This document shows, piece by piece, positions 24,280-32,851 of a DNA stretch of 37,206 bases; the stretch's first letter is position 1, and each line of letters starts with the position of its first letter. The stretch spans positions 1-37,206 of the forward strand of contig JAAFIC010000028.1 in assembly GCA_013298565.1 (NCBI GenBank). The letters are read 5' to 3'. This DNA is from Alphaproteobacteria bacterium. Its GTDB lineage: Bacteria; Pseudomonadota; Alphaproteobacteria; Elsterales; Elsteraceae. The translations under genes and the position numbers were made by a program. The notes under the pieces were generated by a model, which saw nothing but the letters and a program-made list of their open reading frames with translations, was not told the DNA's origin and did no database searches.

Positions 24280-26397
24280 ATGCGGCTCACAATTAAAACG
24301 AAGCTGTTCGTGGCATTGGCAGGTTTAGCCGCTTTGGTGGCCGTTGGCGGCGGTGCCGCCCTTTGGGCTTACGAGCGAATGGGTACGGCCTTCACGCAGG
24401 TGCAGGAAGAGAATCTGCCCGCAGTCGCGGTGGCAGGCGATTTGAAAGCGGAAGCAAATGCCATTGCGGCGATTGCCCCCGCCTTGGCTGATGCGCCCGA
24501 TATAGCCAACCTAGAAGCGAGCAAGATCACGCTCGACAATCGTATTGAGAAGCTGTGGGAGTTGACCCGTAAGCTCAAGGATAATGAGCGTTTAAGCGAG
24601 ATGGTAACCAAGTTTAACACGCAGGTAACAGAAGTTCATAAAGTTCGCGAATTATACCTAACGAACGAGGAAGATTTGCGCGCTAAGTTAGCAAATATTG
24701 CTGTAACTGCACGAGTTTTGAATGATCGGCTTGCCCCGATTAATGAAAAAGCCCGCTTTAATTTATCACTCTCACTCACTGAAGCGCCGCTCGAACTCTC
24801 TAGTGATTTCGAGAAAGGGTTGAACATACTTCAATCTCTAGCAGAAATACATTTCCCGCTGTATGAACAAAGCTCGGCCTTTATGATGGATGTTGAACGC
24901 GCTTCGGTCATGGCGCGTCAGGCAGCACAGGCCACGAGCGCCGATCAGATGATGCGGAATAAGACTCAAGCCCTCGCCATTCTACGCCACCTTGAAACCC
25001 GTCTGATAACGCTCTCGAAAGACGCGCAGAATGTTGATCTGGTGACGCCGGTGCGGCGTTTGATTTTGCTGGCAACCGAAGACAAAGTCGGCGCTTTCGT
25101 GCTGGCGGAGCAGCGGATTGCGGCCCAAATTGATGTTACTAAGGCGTTGAAGCGCGTTAGTGCTCAAGCGCAGATGCTCTCGGCGCAGGTCGATGAAATG
25201 GCTCACGCCGTTCAGGCAGAGGCGCGCGCTGAAGGCCAGCGCACGCTCGCGCTGGTCGATCAAGCGGGCGTCATGCAGATTGCTCTTGTTGCTGTCAGCT
25301 TAGTGATTGCCTTGGCGGTTGCCTGGGGCATCGGTCATCGCACGATTGCCCGCCGCCTTACGCTGCTGTCGGAGGGGATGGACGCTGTTCGGCAAGGCCG
25401 CTTGAACGAGACGCTGCGGGTAGGCGGTCAGGATGAAATCGGCACGATGGCGCGCGCGCTGGACGTGTTCCGGCAGACGGCCTTGGAGGTCGAGAGCGCC
25501 CGCGCCGACGCTGAGGCGGAGCGCCATCGCTCTGCCGAAGAGCGGCGGCAAGCGCTTCGCACGATGGCCGATCAATTCGAGCAAAGCGTGGCGAAGATCG
25601 TGACGACGGTGCGGCGCGCTGCCGATGAAATGCGGAACGCTTCGGGTTCCATGGCCACGATGGCCGATGGGGCGACACAGCAGACGACCGAAGTTGCGGC
25701 AGCCGCCGCGCAAGCTATCGGGAATGTCGATGCAGTGGCTGCTGCTTCGGCGCAGTTGACAGTCTCGATTACCGAAATTGCGCGGCAAGTGGTTCATTCC
25801 AACACGATTGCCGATCAAGCGGTGTTGGAAGCGCGCAAAGCGGGCGATACGGTGCGCGGCCTCGCGGGGGCCGTGGAGCGCATTGGCGAAGTTGCCAAGA
25901 TGATTGATGGCATTGCCGCTCAAACCAATCTGTTGGCCCTCAATGCCACTATCGAGGCGGCACGGGCGGGGGATGCGGGTAAAGGCTTTGCGGTGGTCGC
26001 CAGCGAAGTCAAAACCCTCGCCAGTCAAACCGCCAAAGCCACCGAGGAAATCAGCGCGCAAATCAGTTCGATTACTCAAGGCTCGCGCGCTGCCATCACG
26101 GCGATTAACCAGATAGATACGATCATCGGCGACATTAGCGGTATCGCCGCAACGATTGCCGCAGCGGTAGAACAGCAAGGGGCCGCGACCGGCGAAATCG
26201 CACGCAGTGCCGATCAAGCGGCGCAAGGAACCCAAGGCGTTGCCCGCGTGATCGAGCGAGTGCGGGGGGCCACGACGTCCACCGGGCAAGCGGCCAAAGG
26301 CGTGCTGCACGCGGCTGAACTCTTAGCGGGCGAAGCGGGCGACTTGCATCGGGAGGTCGATGGTTTCTTAGGTGCGATCCGTACCGGAACCGTATGA
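24280..26397 (+). CDS. methyl-accepting chemotaxis protein
   Basis: This 705-residue chemoreceptor has a first transmembrane segment at about residues 9-30. A long helical periplasmic ligand domain follows (about 31-328), with the second transmembrane segment near 330-352 and a HAMP linker to about 405. The cytoplasmic signalling domain has its hairpin tip in [20 protein letters not shown] near residues 546-565, where it contacts CheA and CheW. Downstream heptads [19 protein letters not shown] are methylation-type helices. No CheR/CheB-binding pentapeptide is visible at the C-terminus. The ligand domain is AT-richer than the signalling half. It follows the sugar-acid operon by about 95 bp and may sense a related compound, but that is a guess. 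Confidence 0.95.
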   Translation: MRLTIKTKLFVALAGLAALVAVGGGAALWAYERMGTAFTQVQEENLPAVAVAGDLKAEANAIAAIAPALADAPDIANLEASKITLDNRIEKLWELTRKLKDNERLSEMVTKFNTQVTEVHKVRELYLTNEEDLRAKLANIAVTARVLNDRLAPINEKARFNLSLSLTEAPLELSSDFEKGLNILQSLAEIHFPLYEQSSAFMMDVERASVMARQAAQATSADQMMRNKTQALAILRHLETRLITLSKDAQNVDLVTPVRRLILLATEDKVGAFVLAEQRIAAQIDVTKALKRVSAQAQMLSAQVDEMAHAVQAEARAEGQRTLALVDQAGVMQIALVAVSLVIALAVAWGIGHRTIARRLTLLSEGMDAVRQGRLNETLRVGGQDEIGTMARALDVFRQTALEVESARADAEAERHRSAEERRQALRTMADQFEQSVAKIVTTVRRAADEMRNASGSMATMADGATQQTTEVAAAAAQAIGNVDAVAAASAQLTVSITEIARQVVHSNTIADQAVLEARKAGDTVRGLAGAVERIGEVAKMIDGIAAQTNLLALNATIEAARAGDAGKGFAVVASEVKTLASQTAKATEEISAQISSITQGSRAAITAINQIDTIIGDISGIAATIAAAVEQQGAATGEIARSADQAAQGTQGVARVIERVRGATTSTGQAAKGVLHAAELLAGEAGDLHREVDGFLGAIRTGTV

Positions 26398-26405
26398 TAA
26401 CCGGT

Positions 26406-26876
26406 TTACGCGAGCAGGCTTAACTGCGAGTCCGTTAGCGCCCCCGGCACGATCGTAATCGGAATCCGTAAGCGCCCGGCCACGCGCCCGGCGACGTGGG
26501 AGACCAGGGGGCCAGGGCCTTCGCTACCAGTACCCGCGCCAAGCACGAGAATGGAGATCGAGTCGTCCTCCTCGATCAAGCGCAACAGTTCTTCTCGGCG
26601 GTCGCCTTCGCGCACGTAGAGCGCTGGGATTTGGCCCGACCAGTCGATTGCCTCGCCGCCCAAACGCTGCAAGGTTTGCTCGGCCTGCTCGCGTTTTTCG
26701 GCGCGGATGAGGTGTTCGATGGACAGCCACTGCTGCCCGTCTACAGGTTCGATCACATACAGCAGCGCTACGTGGCCGCCGGTGTGGCGCGCGCGCAGAC
26801 AGGCAAAATGCAGCGCGGTGTTCAACTCCGGGCTATCATCGACGACGACGAGAAACACCCGATGATCGTGGGGCAT
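26406..26876 (-). CDS. universal stress protein (UspA family)
   Basis: This is a 156-residue Usp-fold protein. VFLVVVDDSPELNTALHFAC forms the first strand and helix with the conserved Asp, and VALLYVIEP follows. The C-terminal nucleotide-loop region is LVLGAGTGSEGPGPLVSHVAGRVAGRLRIPI in form, with glycines roughly where ATP-binding Usps have them. The ATG at 26876 was chosen for its GGAGGAAG site and homology start; a frame to 26996 is longer but unlikely. It is the third gene of an operon after a TauE/SafE permease and a TIGR02186 protein. ATP binding is plausible, not proven. Confidence 0.9.
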   Translation of the reverse strand: MPHDHRVFLVVVDDSPELNTALHFACLRARHTGGHVALLYVIEPVDGQQWLSIEHLIRAEKREQAEQTLQRLGGEAIDWSGQIPALYVREGDRREELLRLIEEDDSISILVLGAGTGSEGPGPLVSHVAGRVAGRLRIPITIVPGALTDSQLSLLA

Positions 26877-26899
26877 GGCGTCTTCCTCCGAAAAGTCTA

Positions 26900-27643
26900 T
26901 TACCGGGCGCGGAACGCCCAAAAGCCGAAGCCGCCCATCAGGACCGCAAGGCTGAGCGAGACCAAGGCATAGATCAAGGGGTGGATATAGGCCCAATCAT
27001 GCACATCAGCGGCAATGCCCACCTGACTGGTAATCAAGGGTGTCGTGATCGCACCGATAATCTGCCGATCTTTAACCGCATAAACTGAAACCTGAAACGG
27101 CCCCACCGGCACATTCGAGGGCAGGGCGAAATTGACCTTGAATAATCGCCCGGCCAAGAGGCGAATCGGCTCCGGCTTTTGCACAATCAGGCCGCGTTTG
27201 GCGAGTTCGCTGACCACGGCGGCGCGGTCGGTGTCTAGCACCTCCGGGCCGCTGGTCGCCCTCACGGGGTCTAAGCTGGCTTGCAGTGCCGAAAGGCCCA
27301 GCCGGTTCTGGTTCAGGTCTTCAAGCGAGAGCAGACTGCTCACAGGCTTCGTTGCCGCTAGCCCATAAAAGCCGGGGACTTGCACGAAAAGCTGCGCCGG
27401 ACCGTTGAGCCACAGGCCGAATACCCGCTGCTTATGACGCAACTTAAGCGTTTGGCCAGGGCCGCGCAGCACGACGATAACATCCGCCCCCGCCTCTTCC
27501 AGCGTGCCGAACACAGTAACCTCCGTTCCGCTAAAGCCGGTCGTGATCGCCACCAGCGGGTCCGTCACGTCCGCCAACACCGCTTGCGCCCGCGTGCCGT
27601 GGGGAGTGAGCAGGAGCAGGGCCGCCAGCAACCAGCGGATCAT
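26900..27643 (-). CDS. TIGR02186 family membrane-anchored protein
   Basis: This 247-residue protein has a signal peptide (residues 1-19), an Ig-like or beta-rich periplasmic region (FSGTEVTVFGTLEEAGADVIVVLRG in adjoining parts), and one C-terminal transmembrane segment (about residues 218-242). The protein is therefore anchored with its bulk outside. It matches the TIGR02186 conserved alphaproteobacterial family, whose function is unknown. The ATG overlaps the stop of the upstream TauE/SafE gene by 4 bp. A usp gene follows 23 bp later. Context suggests a role with the permease, perhaps in sulfur-compound or stress handling. Confidence 0.85.
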   Translation of the reverse strand: MIRWLLAALLLLTPHGTRAQAVLADVTDPLVAITTGFSGTEVTVFGTLEEAGADVIVVLRGPGQTLKLRHKQRVFGLWLNGPAQLFVQVPGFYGLAATKPVSSLLSLEDLNQNRLGLSALQASLDPVRATSGPEVLDTDRAAVVSELAKRGLIVQKPEPIRLLAGRLFKVNFALPSNVPVGPFQVSVYAVKDRQIIGAITTPLITSQVGIAADVHDWAYIHPLIYALVSLSLAVLMGGFGFWAFRAR

Positions 27644-28554
27644 CGCACCACCTCCAGCGAAAACAGATCGGTGGGTGTGAGGGTGAGATCGAAAAACAGC
27701 TTTACCGCCACGGCCAGAATGAGCAGCGCCATTAACATGCGCGACTGCTCGCCGCGTAGTTTGACGCCGAAGCGCACCCCGAACTGCGTGCCAACAATTC
27801 CGCCCAACAGCAGCAGCAGCGCCAGAAACACATCAACGGTTTGATTGGTCACGGCCTGTAACAAGGCCGTAATGGCGGTAACGAAAATAATTTGAAACAG
27901 CGAGGTGCCTGCCACGACGCTCGGCGGCATCCCGACGATGTAAACCATGGCCGGGATCATGAAAAACCCGCCGCCCACGCCCATGATCGCAACAATCAAC
28001 CCACCGAGAAAGCCAATGGTGATCGGCACGAACACGGAGATATACAGGCGGCTTTTGGGGAATTTCATCTTCCAGGGCAGCCCGTGCATCCATAAATGTT
28101 GGTGCAGGCGGCGCAGCGCTAAGCTGGGGTTTCGCGCGGCCCGATAGGCTTTAAGGCTTTCGATCAGCATTAGGCCGCCGACGCTGCCTAGGACCAGCAC
28201 ATAGAGAATAGAAATCGCCGTATCAATCTGGCCTAAGCGCTGCAACAGCCCGAAAATCCACACGCCGAGGCCAGAGCCAATCACGCCCCCCCCCAGCATA
28301 ACGCCCGCCATGCGCGGATCAACCCCGCCGCGCTGCCAGTGCCCGAGCACGCCGGACAGCGAGGCACCGACCAGTTGATTTGCTTGCGTTCCAACGGCAA
28401 CGGCGGGCGGCACCCCGAGGAAAATGAGAATCGGCGTCATTAAAAACCCGCCGCCGATGCCGAACAAGCCCGAAATAAACCCCACGCCGCCGCCCAAGGC
28501 CAGCAACACCAGGACGTTGATCGACATTTCGGCAATCGGCAGATAGACCTGCAT
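27640..28554 (-). CDS. TauE/SafE-family anion permease
   Basis: This is a 304-residue membrane protein with about eight transmembrane segments. Two repeated Gly-rich motifs mark the family: GLFGIGGGFLMTPILIFLG near residue 33 and MGVGGGFFMIPAMVYIVG near residue 190. TauE/SafE proteins export or import sulfite, sulfoacetate and similar anions. The ATG at 28554 is preferred by its initiator type; a GTG at 28563 adds three residues. Neither has a strong ribosome-binding site. It is the first gene of the three-gene operon and is divergent from the saccharopine-dehydrogenase-like gene. Confidence 0.93.
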   Translation of the reverse strand: MQVYLPIAEMSINVLVLLALGGGVGFISGLFGIGGGFLMTPILIFLGVPPAVAVGTQANQLVGASLSGVLGHWQRGGVDPRMAGVMLGGGVIGSGLGVWIFGLLQRLGQIDTAISILYVLVLGSVGGLMLIESLKAYRAARNPSLALRRLHQHLWMHGLPWKMKFPKSRLYISVFVPITIGFLGGLIVAIMGVGGGFFMIPAMVYIVGMPPSVVAGTSLFQIIFVTAITALLQAVTNQTVDVFLALLLLLGGIVGTQFGVRFGVKLRGEQSRMLMALLILAVAVKLFFDLTLTPTDLFSLEVVR

Positions 28555-28633
28555 TCCGCTCACTCAATCTCGGGTATCCGCACTCCCGGCAGGCTTAAGT
28601 TATGGGCCTTTTCCCGCGCGGCTTCATCTGTTT

Positions 28634-28720
28634 TTGCCGAAACTATTAAAACACCGGAATAATCCGGCGAAACGCCGAAAATTTCTCTCCTTCCGGCGAT
28701 TCGCCGGGTAGCCTGCCGAC
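28634..28720. promoter_or_regulatory. inverted-repeat-rich divergent regulatory region
   Basis: Between the divergent permease and dehydrogenase genes, CCGGA-ATAA-TCCGG (28654-28667) is a perfect inverted repeat. It overlaps a weak promoter-like pair, TTGCCG at 28634-28639 and AATAAT at 28658-28663, 18 bp apart. Further on, CCGGCG-ATT-CGCCGG (28693-28707) forms a second hairpin in the leader of the dehydrogenase gene. The shared CCGG core hints at a common binding protein or a structured leader. Confidence 0.35.
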
Positions 28721-28768
28721 ACTGCTGCCCGGCACACTCCGGTTCAAGATCTCAAGGAGGGGGCAGCA

Positions 28769-29839
28769 ATGCACAAGATTTTGATTCTGGGGGCCGGGCG
28801 TATCGGCACGTCGATGGCGGCGCTGTTGCAAGGAACGGGCGACTATCAGGTTACGATTGGCGACGTGAACCCGGCGGCGCTGGCCGCTGTCGATGTACCG
28901 GGTGCCTACACGCGCCCCGTCGATTCAACCGACGCGGCGGCGCTGGCCGAGGCGATGCAGGGGCATGGGGCTGTCGTGGGTGCCGGGCCGTTCGCGGTGA
29001 ATGTTCACATCGCTGAAGCCGCCCGCGCTTATGGGTTGGATTATTACGATGTGACCGAAGACGTGGCCGTGACCAACCGGGTTCGCCACTTGGCGGCAGG
29101 GGCTTCAACCGCGTTTGTGCCGCAGTGTGGCCTGGCACCAGGGGTCATTTCCATTGTCGCCCACGATCTTGCGAGCCAGTTCGATAGTTTGCGCGAGTTG
29201 CGCTTGCGCGTCGGCGCGCTACCGAAATATCCCGCTAACGGCCTTGGCTATAATCTGACCTGGAGCACCGAGGGGCTGATTAACGAATATCTCAATCCCT
29301 GCGATGTGATTATGGACAATCATCGGGTGGCAGTGCCGCCGATGGAAGGGCTTGAGCATTTCGCCATCAATGGCGTCGAGTACGAAGCCTTCACCACGTC
29401 GGGCGGGGTCGGCAGCCTCTGCGAAACCTATGAAGGCCGGGTGGAAACCCTCACCTATAAAACCATCCGCTTCCCCGGCCATTGCGCCGCCATGCGCCTC
29501 ATTCTGGAAGATTTGAACCTTAAGAGCCGTCGCGGCTTGCTAAAGGAAATTCTGGAAGGCGCGATTCCGCAAACCCGTCAGGATGTGGTCGTGGTGTTCG
29601 TCACCGCCACGGGCTTCCAAAAGGGCCGCTTGATGCAAACCAGCTTCGCCCGCTCGATCTCCGGGCAGATGGTGGGCGAGCGTGAGTTCAGCGCGATCGA
29701 ACTAACTACGGCAGCGGCGGCTTGCGCGGTGATTGACCTGAAGAACAGCCGCCACCTGCCGCAAACCGGCTTCGTGCGGCAAGAAGACGTATCGCTTCCG
29801 GCGTTCTTGGCGAACCGTTTTGGCAAGGTTTATGCGTAA
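28769..29839 (+). CDS. saccharopine dehydrogenase-like NAD(P) enzyme
   Basis: This is a 356-residue oxidoreductase of the saccharopine dehydrogenase family. The N-terminal Rossmann loop is ILGAGRIGTSMAALL (G8, G10, G13). GAGPFAVNVHIAEAARAYGLDYYDVTED is the family pattern in adjoining parts, and CGLAPGVISIVAHDL opens the substrate domain. The size fits lysine 6-dehydrogenase or other small bacterial relatives, not the large bifunctional eukaryotic form. AAGGAGG gives a very strong ribosome-binding site. The gene is alone on its transcript; a repeat element lies about 80 bp downstream. The exact substrate is not evident. Confidence 0.88.
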   Translation: MHKILILGAGRIGTSMAALLQGTGDYQVTIGDVNPAALAAVDVPGAYTRPVDSTDAAALAEAMQGHGAVVGAGPFAVNVHIAEAARAYGLDYYDVTEDVAVTNRVRHLAAGASTAFVPQCGLAPGVISIVAHDLASQFDSLRELRLRVGALPKYPANGLGYNLTWSTEGLINEYLNPCDVIMDNHRVAVPPMEGLEHFAINGVEYEAFTTSGGVGSLCETYEGRVETLTYKTIRFPGHCAAMRLILEDLNLKSRRGLLKEILEGAIPQTRQDVVVVFVTATGFQKGRLMQTSFARSISGQMVGEREFSAIELTTAAAACAVIDLKNSRHLPQTGFVRQEDVSLPAFLANRFGKVYA

Positions 29840-29888
29840 GCTTAGGGCTGCGTGCGATTAATCGGACGCAACTCTAAAAGCAGCATCA

Positions 29889-29986
29889 GGCGTGTTTGAC
29901 ACGCCAAGCGTGTCGGGTGAGGCTGCGGCCAAGGGCTAAGATAAAACTAGAGCGTCTTGCGTCAACCTTTACGCAAGACGCTCTAG
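29889..29986. repeat. multi-hairpin repeat element, copy A
   Basis: The core (29918-29986) matches copy B at 36500-36590. It opens with a 19-bp block sharing 18 bases with B, then an A-rich stretch (TAAGATAAA) and a 16-bp perfect stem (29947-29962 with 29971-29986, 8-nt loop). Stem positions that differ from copy B are changed on both arms, so pairing is kept. A smaller hairpin (29889-29895 with 29899-29905) precedes the core. It lies between convergent genes and could act as a terminator, a processed RNA or a small mobile palindromic unit. Confidence 0.8.
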
Positions 29987-30140
29987 GAGAGCCAATAACA
30001 GGCTAGGTCCATAATTTTATGCTGAGTCATCGCGCTATCTTGAGTGTATTTATGCTTAAACACGATATTTAAGACCATCATGATAGGCTTAAAAAACTCC
30101 CGCAAGCGTATCAGGCCAACGTATATCGCCCCTATTTGCT
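29987..30140. other. AT-rich intergenic remainder
   Basis: The rest of the 301-bp gap between the dehydrogenase gene and the I78-like gene is AT-rich, with no open frame of note and no other clear hairpin. I see nothing else assignable. Confidence 0.5.
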
Positions 30141-30551
30141 CTAACGGCAGAAGGCCCGGCTTACCTTTCCCGCAGCGGTGACGATCAAGGTTAGCCGTTC
30201 CGGCACGCGCTCGTAGGTTACGGGAGTTTCGAGGGCGATGACGCGGACCTGCATCAGGTTCATGGTGCGGACTTTGGCTAAGGCGGCCTCGCGCGGCATT
30301 CCGGCGAGCGCGGCGACTTTTGCGTCGAGGCAGGGGGCATAAAGATAGGCGTGGGGGCGCGTCGTGCGGCCCACTTCGGTTGGTGTCGGCGGTGGTTGGT
30401 AGAAATTCGTGAGCGGGTAGGGCTGCGGTTTCTGGTCGGCTGCCGTGCGCGGCACTTTGGTAGCGTTTTGGGGCGGACTCGTTTGTTGTGCCGTGGCGCT
30501 CAGGCTGACGGCGACCAGGAACATTCCCAAACTTAGAGCGCGCACAATCAT
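30141..30551 (-). CDS. I78-family inhibitor-like secreted protein
   Basis: This 136-residue protein has a signal peptide (about residues 1-21, ending SATA). A Pro/Gln-rich spacer follows, then a domain with a conserved cysteine (YAPCLDAKVAALAGM) and the I78 peptidase-inhibitor pattern: VRVIALETPVTYERVPERLTLIVTAAG in adjoining parts, with a final cysteine in RAFC. The two cysteines probably pair. I78 inhibitors act on serine proteases such as subtilisin; whether this one inhibits anything is unknown. A terminator precedes it, so it has its own promoter or depends on read-through. Confidence 0.7.
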   Translation of the reverse strand: MIVRALSLGMFLVAVSLSATAQQTSPPQNATKVPRTAADQKPQPYPLTNFYQPPPTPTEVGRTTRPHAYLYAPCLDAKVAALAGMPREAALAKVRTMNLMQVRVIALETPVTYERVPERLTLIVTAAGKVSRAFCR

Positions 30552-30560
30552 CTTAAGTCC

Positions 30561-30597
30561 AACAAAAAACCCGGCGCAACAGTGTCGCGCCGGGTTT
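30561..30597 (-). terminator. terminator after the Bax inhibitor-1 gene
   Basis: On the minus strand a perfect 11-bp stem (30597-30587 with 30577-30567, AAACCCGGCGC and its complement) with a 9-nt loop is followed by a T-rich run. It ends the Bax inhibitor-1 transcript just ahead of the I78-like gene. Confidence 0.88.
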
Positions 30598-30624
30598 CGT
30601 TTCAGGTCAAGTGACCTTCCGTCC

Positions 30625-31338
30625 CTACTCCCGGTCGCCCATCAGATTGAGCAGCGCGGTGAAGATATAGATGAAGTTGAGGTAGAGCGACAGCGCCCCG
30701 ATCAACGACATTTTCATCAGGCTTTCGTGACCGTACCCTTCGGCATACTCTTCCTTCAGGCGCTGCGCGTCGAACGCGGTCAGGCCTGTAAAAACAATCA
30801 CCATCACTACCGAGATGAGCATACTCATCAAGCTAGAGCCAAGGAAGATATTCACGATCGCGGCGATGAAAACCCCGACCATCCCGATCAGCATGAAGCT
30901 GCCCATGGACGTCAGGTCTTTTTTCGTCGTGTAGCCATAGACCGCAGCCGTGAGGAATACCGACGCCGAGATGAAGAAGACCTTAGCAATCGACTGGCCA
31001 GTGAAAACCATGAAGATGCTGGCCATCGACAGGCCCATCAGCGCCGAATAACCCCAGAATACCGCCTGGGCTGTTGCGGCCGACATGCGGTGGATCATGC
31101 TGTAGAATAGCAGCACAACGCCAATCGGGGCGAGCATTGCCACCCACTTCAGCGGTGTGCCGAAAATCATCTGCGTCATCGCGGGGCTGCTCGCCACCAT
31201 TGCGGCAACGACACCCGTGACCGCCAAACCGCCGGCCATATACGCGAAAATGCGTAACATATAGCTGCGGAGGCCGGCGTCGTATGCTGCCTGATCGACG
31301 GTGCGCGTCGTGCGCTGCGTCTGCCAACCTTGAGCCAT
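30625..31338 (-). CDS. Bax inhibitor-1/YccA family membrane protein
   Basis: This 237-residue protein has about seven transmembrane segments and a short N-terminal cytoplasmic stretch (TTRTVDQAAYDAGLRSYML). FTGLTAFDAQRLKEEYAEG near the sixth-seventh helix and YLNFIYIFTALLNLMGDRE at the end are family hallmarks. Bacterial members include the pH-sensitive calcium leak channel BsYetJ and YccA, an FtsH-interacting protein. The start at 31338 (MAQGWQ) has GGAGAG upstream; a longer frame to 31365 is discounted. A strong terminator follows. Confidence 0.94.
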   Translation of the reverse strand: MAQGWQTQRTTRTVDQAAYDAGLRSYMLRIFAYMAGGLAVTGVVAAMVASSPAMTQMIFGTPLKWVAMLAPIGVVLLFYSMIHRMSAATAQAVFWGYSALMGLSMASIFMVFTGQSIAKVFFISASVFLTAAVYGYTTKKDLTSMGSFMLIGMVGVFIAAIVNIFLGSSLMSMLISVVMVIVFTGLTAFDAQRLKEEYAEGYGHESLMKMSLIGALSLYLNFIYIFTALLNLMGDRE

Positions 31339-31450
31339 TTTTCTCTCCGTCTCAATCCCTGGCAAATCTACCAGGACACAGCCCTACTTTGGCAAGCCTA
31401 CGGGAAAGTTCAATGGCTTTTTGCGATTTACCCCTCAGAATCTTATTTTG

Positions 31451-31846
31451 TTATTTTTGTTTTGTGGCGGCTAAACGCTTGCGGCGGGCTTCCATCGGGT
31501 CCGCATTGGGGTCCGCCTCTTCTGCGTCGGCCTGTGCTGGGGCGCCATCGGCTTCATCCAGCAGTTCGGCAACATCGCGGGCATCGAAGGAAAAGCCAAC
31601 CATTTGAGTGAGAACCCGGCCTGTCAGCCCCAAGATCATATCTTTGCTCATCCGTTGCCCGCCTGCCGCTTGGCGCGCGCGCAGCAGCACGTGAACATAG
31701 ATCGTACGGGCAAGGGCAACGATGTCTTCGGCCACAAATTCGCGGCTCGCCATCTGCTGTACGAACAGCGCGAGTTGCGGATCTATAGCGAGCTTAGGGC
31801 CGCTCTGTGGTGCAATGGTTGGGGACGACTGGGCCATGCGCTGCAT
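31451..31846 (-). CDS. small unknown helical protein
   Basis: This is a 131-residue protein from the ATG at 31846, preceded by AGGA at good spacing; an in-frame start at 31918 is possible but weak. Residues 25-95 look helical (LALFVQQMASREFVAEDIV, ALARTIYVHVLLRARQAAG). The C-terminal part is Asp/Glu/Ala-rich, with a closing basic stretch ARRKRLAATKQK. There is no signal or membrane segment. I do not recognise the family. It lies 74 bp after psuG on the same strand and may be the last gene of that transcript. Confidence 0.7.
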   Translation of the reverse strand: MQRMAQSSPTIAPQSGPKLAIDPQLALFVQQMASREFVAEDIVALARTIYVHVLLRARQAAGGQRMSKDMILGLTGRVLTQMVGFSFDARDVAELLDEADGAPAQADAEEADPNADPMEARRKRLAATKQK

Positions 31847-31920
31847 ACTATCCTGTTTCCGCGTGTCCCCCAACGGCTTCGCAGGGTGAGGAGGCGAAAA
31901 ATCTACACACAATTGCACTC

Positions 31921-32850
31921 CTAAGCGACGGGCCGTCGTCCTGCCAAGGCTACCGCAATCGCCGCCCCCAACCGCGCATTATTTTCCACCAGCGCGATAT
32001 TGGCGGCAAGGGAGCGGCCTTGGCTCAGTTCGGCAATGCGTTTCAATAGAAATGGCGTTTCCGCCTTACCGCGCACGCCGGTTGCGCGCGCCTCGGAAAT
32101 CGCTTGCGCTATATAGGCTTCCACCTCGTCGGGCGGCAGCGCTGTTTCTAAGGGGGCCGGATTGGCGATAACCACGCCGCCATCAAGCCCTAGAGACCAT
32201 TTTGCCGAGAGAATAGCGGCAATCTCTGTCGCGCTCTCCGCCCGATGATCGACCGGCAGGGTTGAGGTGCGGGCGTAGAACGGCGGAAAACTATCGGTTT
32301 GATAACCGATCACGGGCACGCCCAGGGTTTCCAGCACTTCCAAGGTTTTGGGCAAATCGAGAATAGATTTCGCCCCGGCGCAGACCACGCCCATGTTGGT
32401 GCGGCTGAGTTCGGTCAGGTCAGCAGAAATATCGAAACTATGCTCCGCCCCGCGATGAACGCCGCCGATACCCCCGGTTACGAAAATCGCAATCCCCGCC
32501 AAGCTGGCACCGATCATCGTTGTTGCCACTGTGGTCGCGCCGAGGCGTTTGGTGGCAAGGGCAATCGGCAAATCCCGCCGGGAGAGCTTGGCGACATCGG
32601 GGGCAGTGCCGAGGCGCTCCAGCAAAACATCATCCAGCCCCACCTGAAGCGCGCCATCTATCACGGCAATCGTCGCCGGAACCGCGCCGCCCGTGCGGAT
32701 TAAGCCTTCTACCCGGCGCGCGGTTTCTACATTCTGCGGGTAGGGCATACCGTGGGCGATAATGGTCGATTCGAGCGCCACTACCGGGCGGCCTTCAGCC
32801 AGAGCGTCGGCAACTTCGGGGTGCAGTCGAACGGCGAACGGCAGGGCCAT
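31921..32850 (-). CDS. psuG: pseudouridine-5'-phosphate glycosidase
   Basis: PsuG reversibly splits pseudouridine 5'-phosphate to uracil and ribose 5-phosphate. The 309-residue protein shows the family signatures VALESTIIAHGMPYPQNVETA at the N-terminus (adjoining parts), LGATTVATTM, VTGGIGGVHRGAEHSFDIS, and CAGAKSILDLPKTLEVLETLG. It begins 1 bp after the stop of the upstream PfkB kinase gene, giving the psuK-psuG pair that salvages pseudouridine from RNA turnover. The C-terminal ELSQGRSLAANIALVENNARL is also typical. Confidence 0.96.
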   Translation of the reverse strand: MALPFAVRLHPEVADALAEGRPVVALESTIIAHGMPYPQNVETARRVEGLIRTGGAVPATIAVIDGALQVGLDDVLLERLGTAPDVAKLSRRDLPIALATKRLGATTVATTMIGASLAGIAIFVTGGIGGVHRGAEHSFDISADLTELSRTNMGVVCAGAKSILDLPKTLEVLETLGVPVIGYQTDSFPPFYARTSTLPVDHRAESATEIAAILSAKWSLGLDGGVVIANPAPLETALPPDEVEAYIAQAISEARATGVRGKAETPFLLKRIAELSQGRSLAANIALVENNARLGAAIAVALAGRRPVA

Positions 32851-32851
32851 A

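Noticed and set aside
25300-26310. 336-residue minus-strand open frame over the chemoreceptor gene
   Set aside because: Antisense shadow with biased composition; the plus strand carries the conserved signalling domain.
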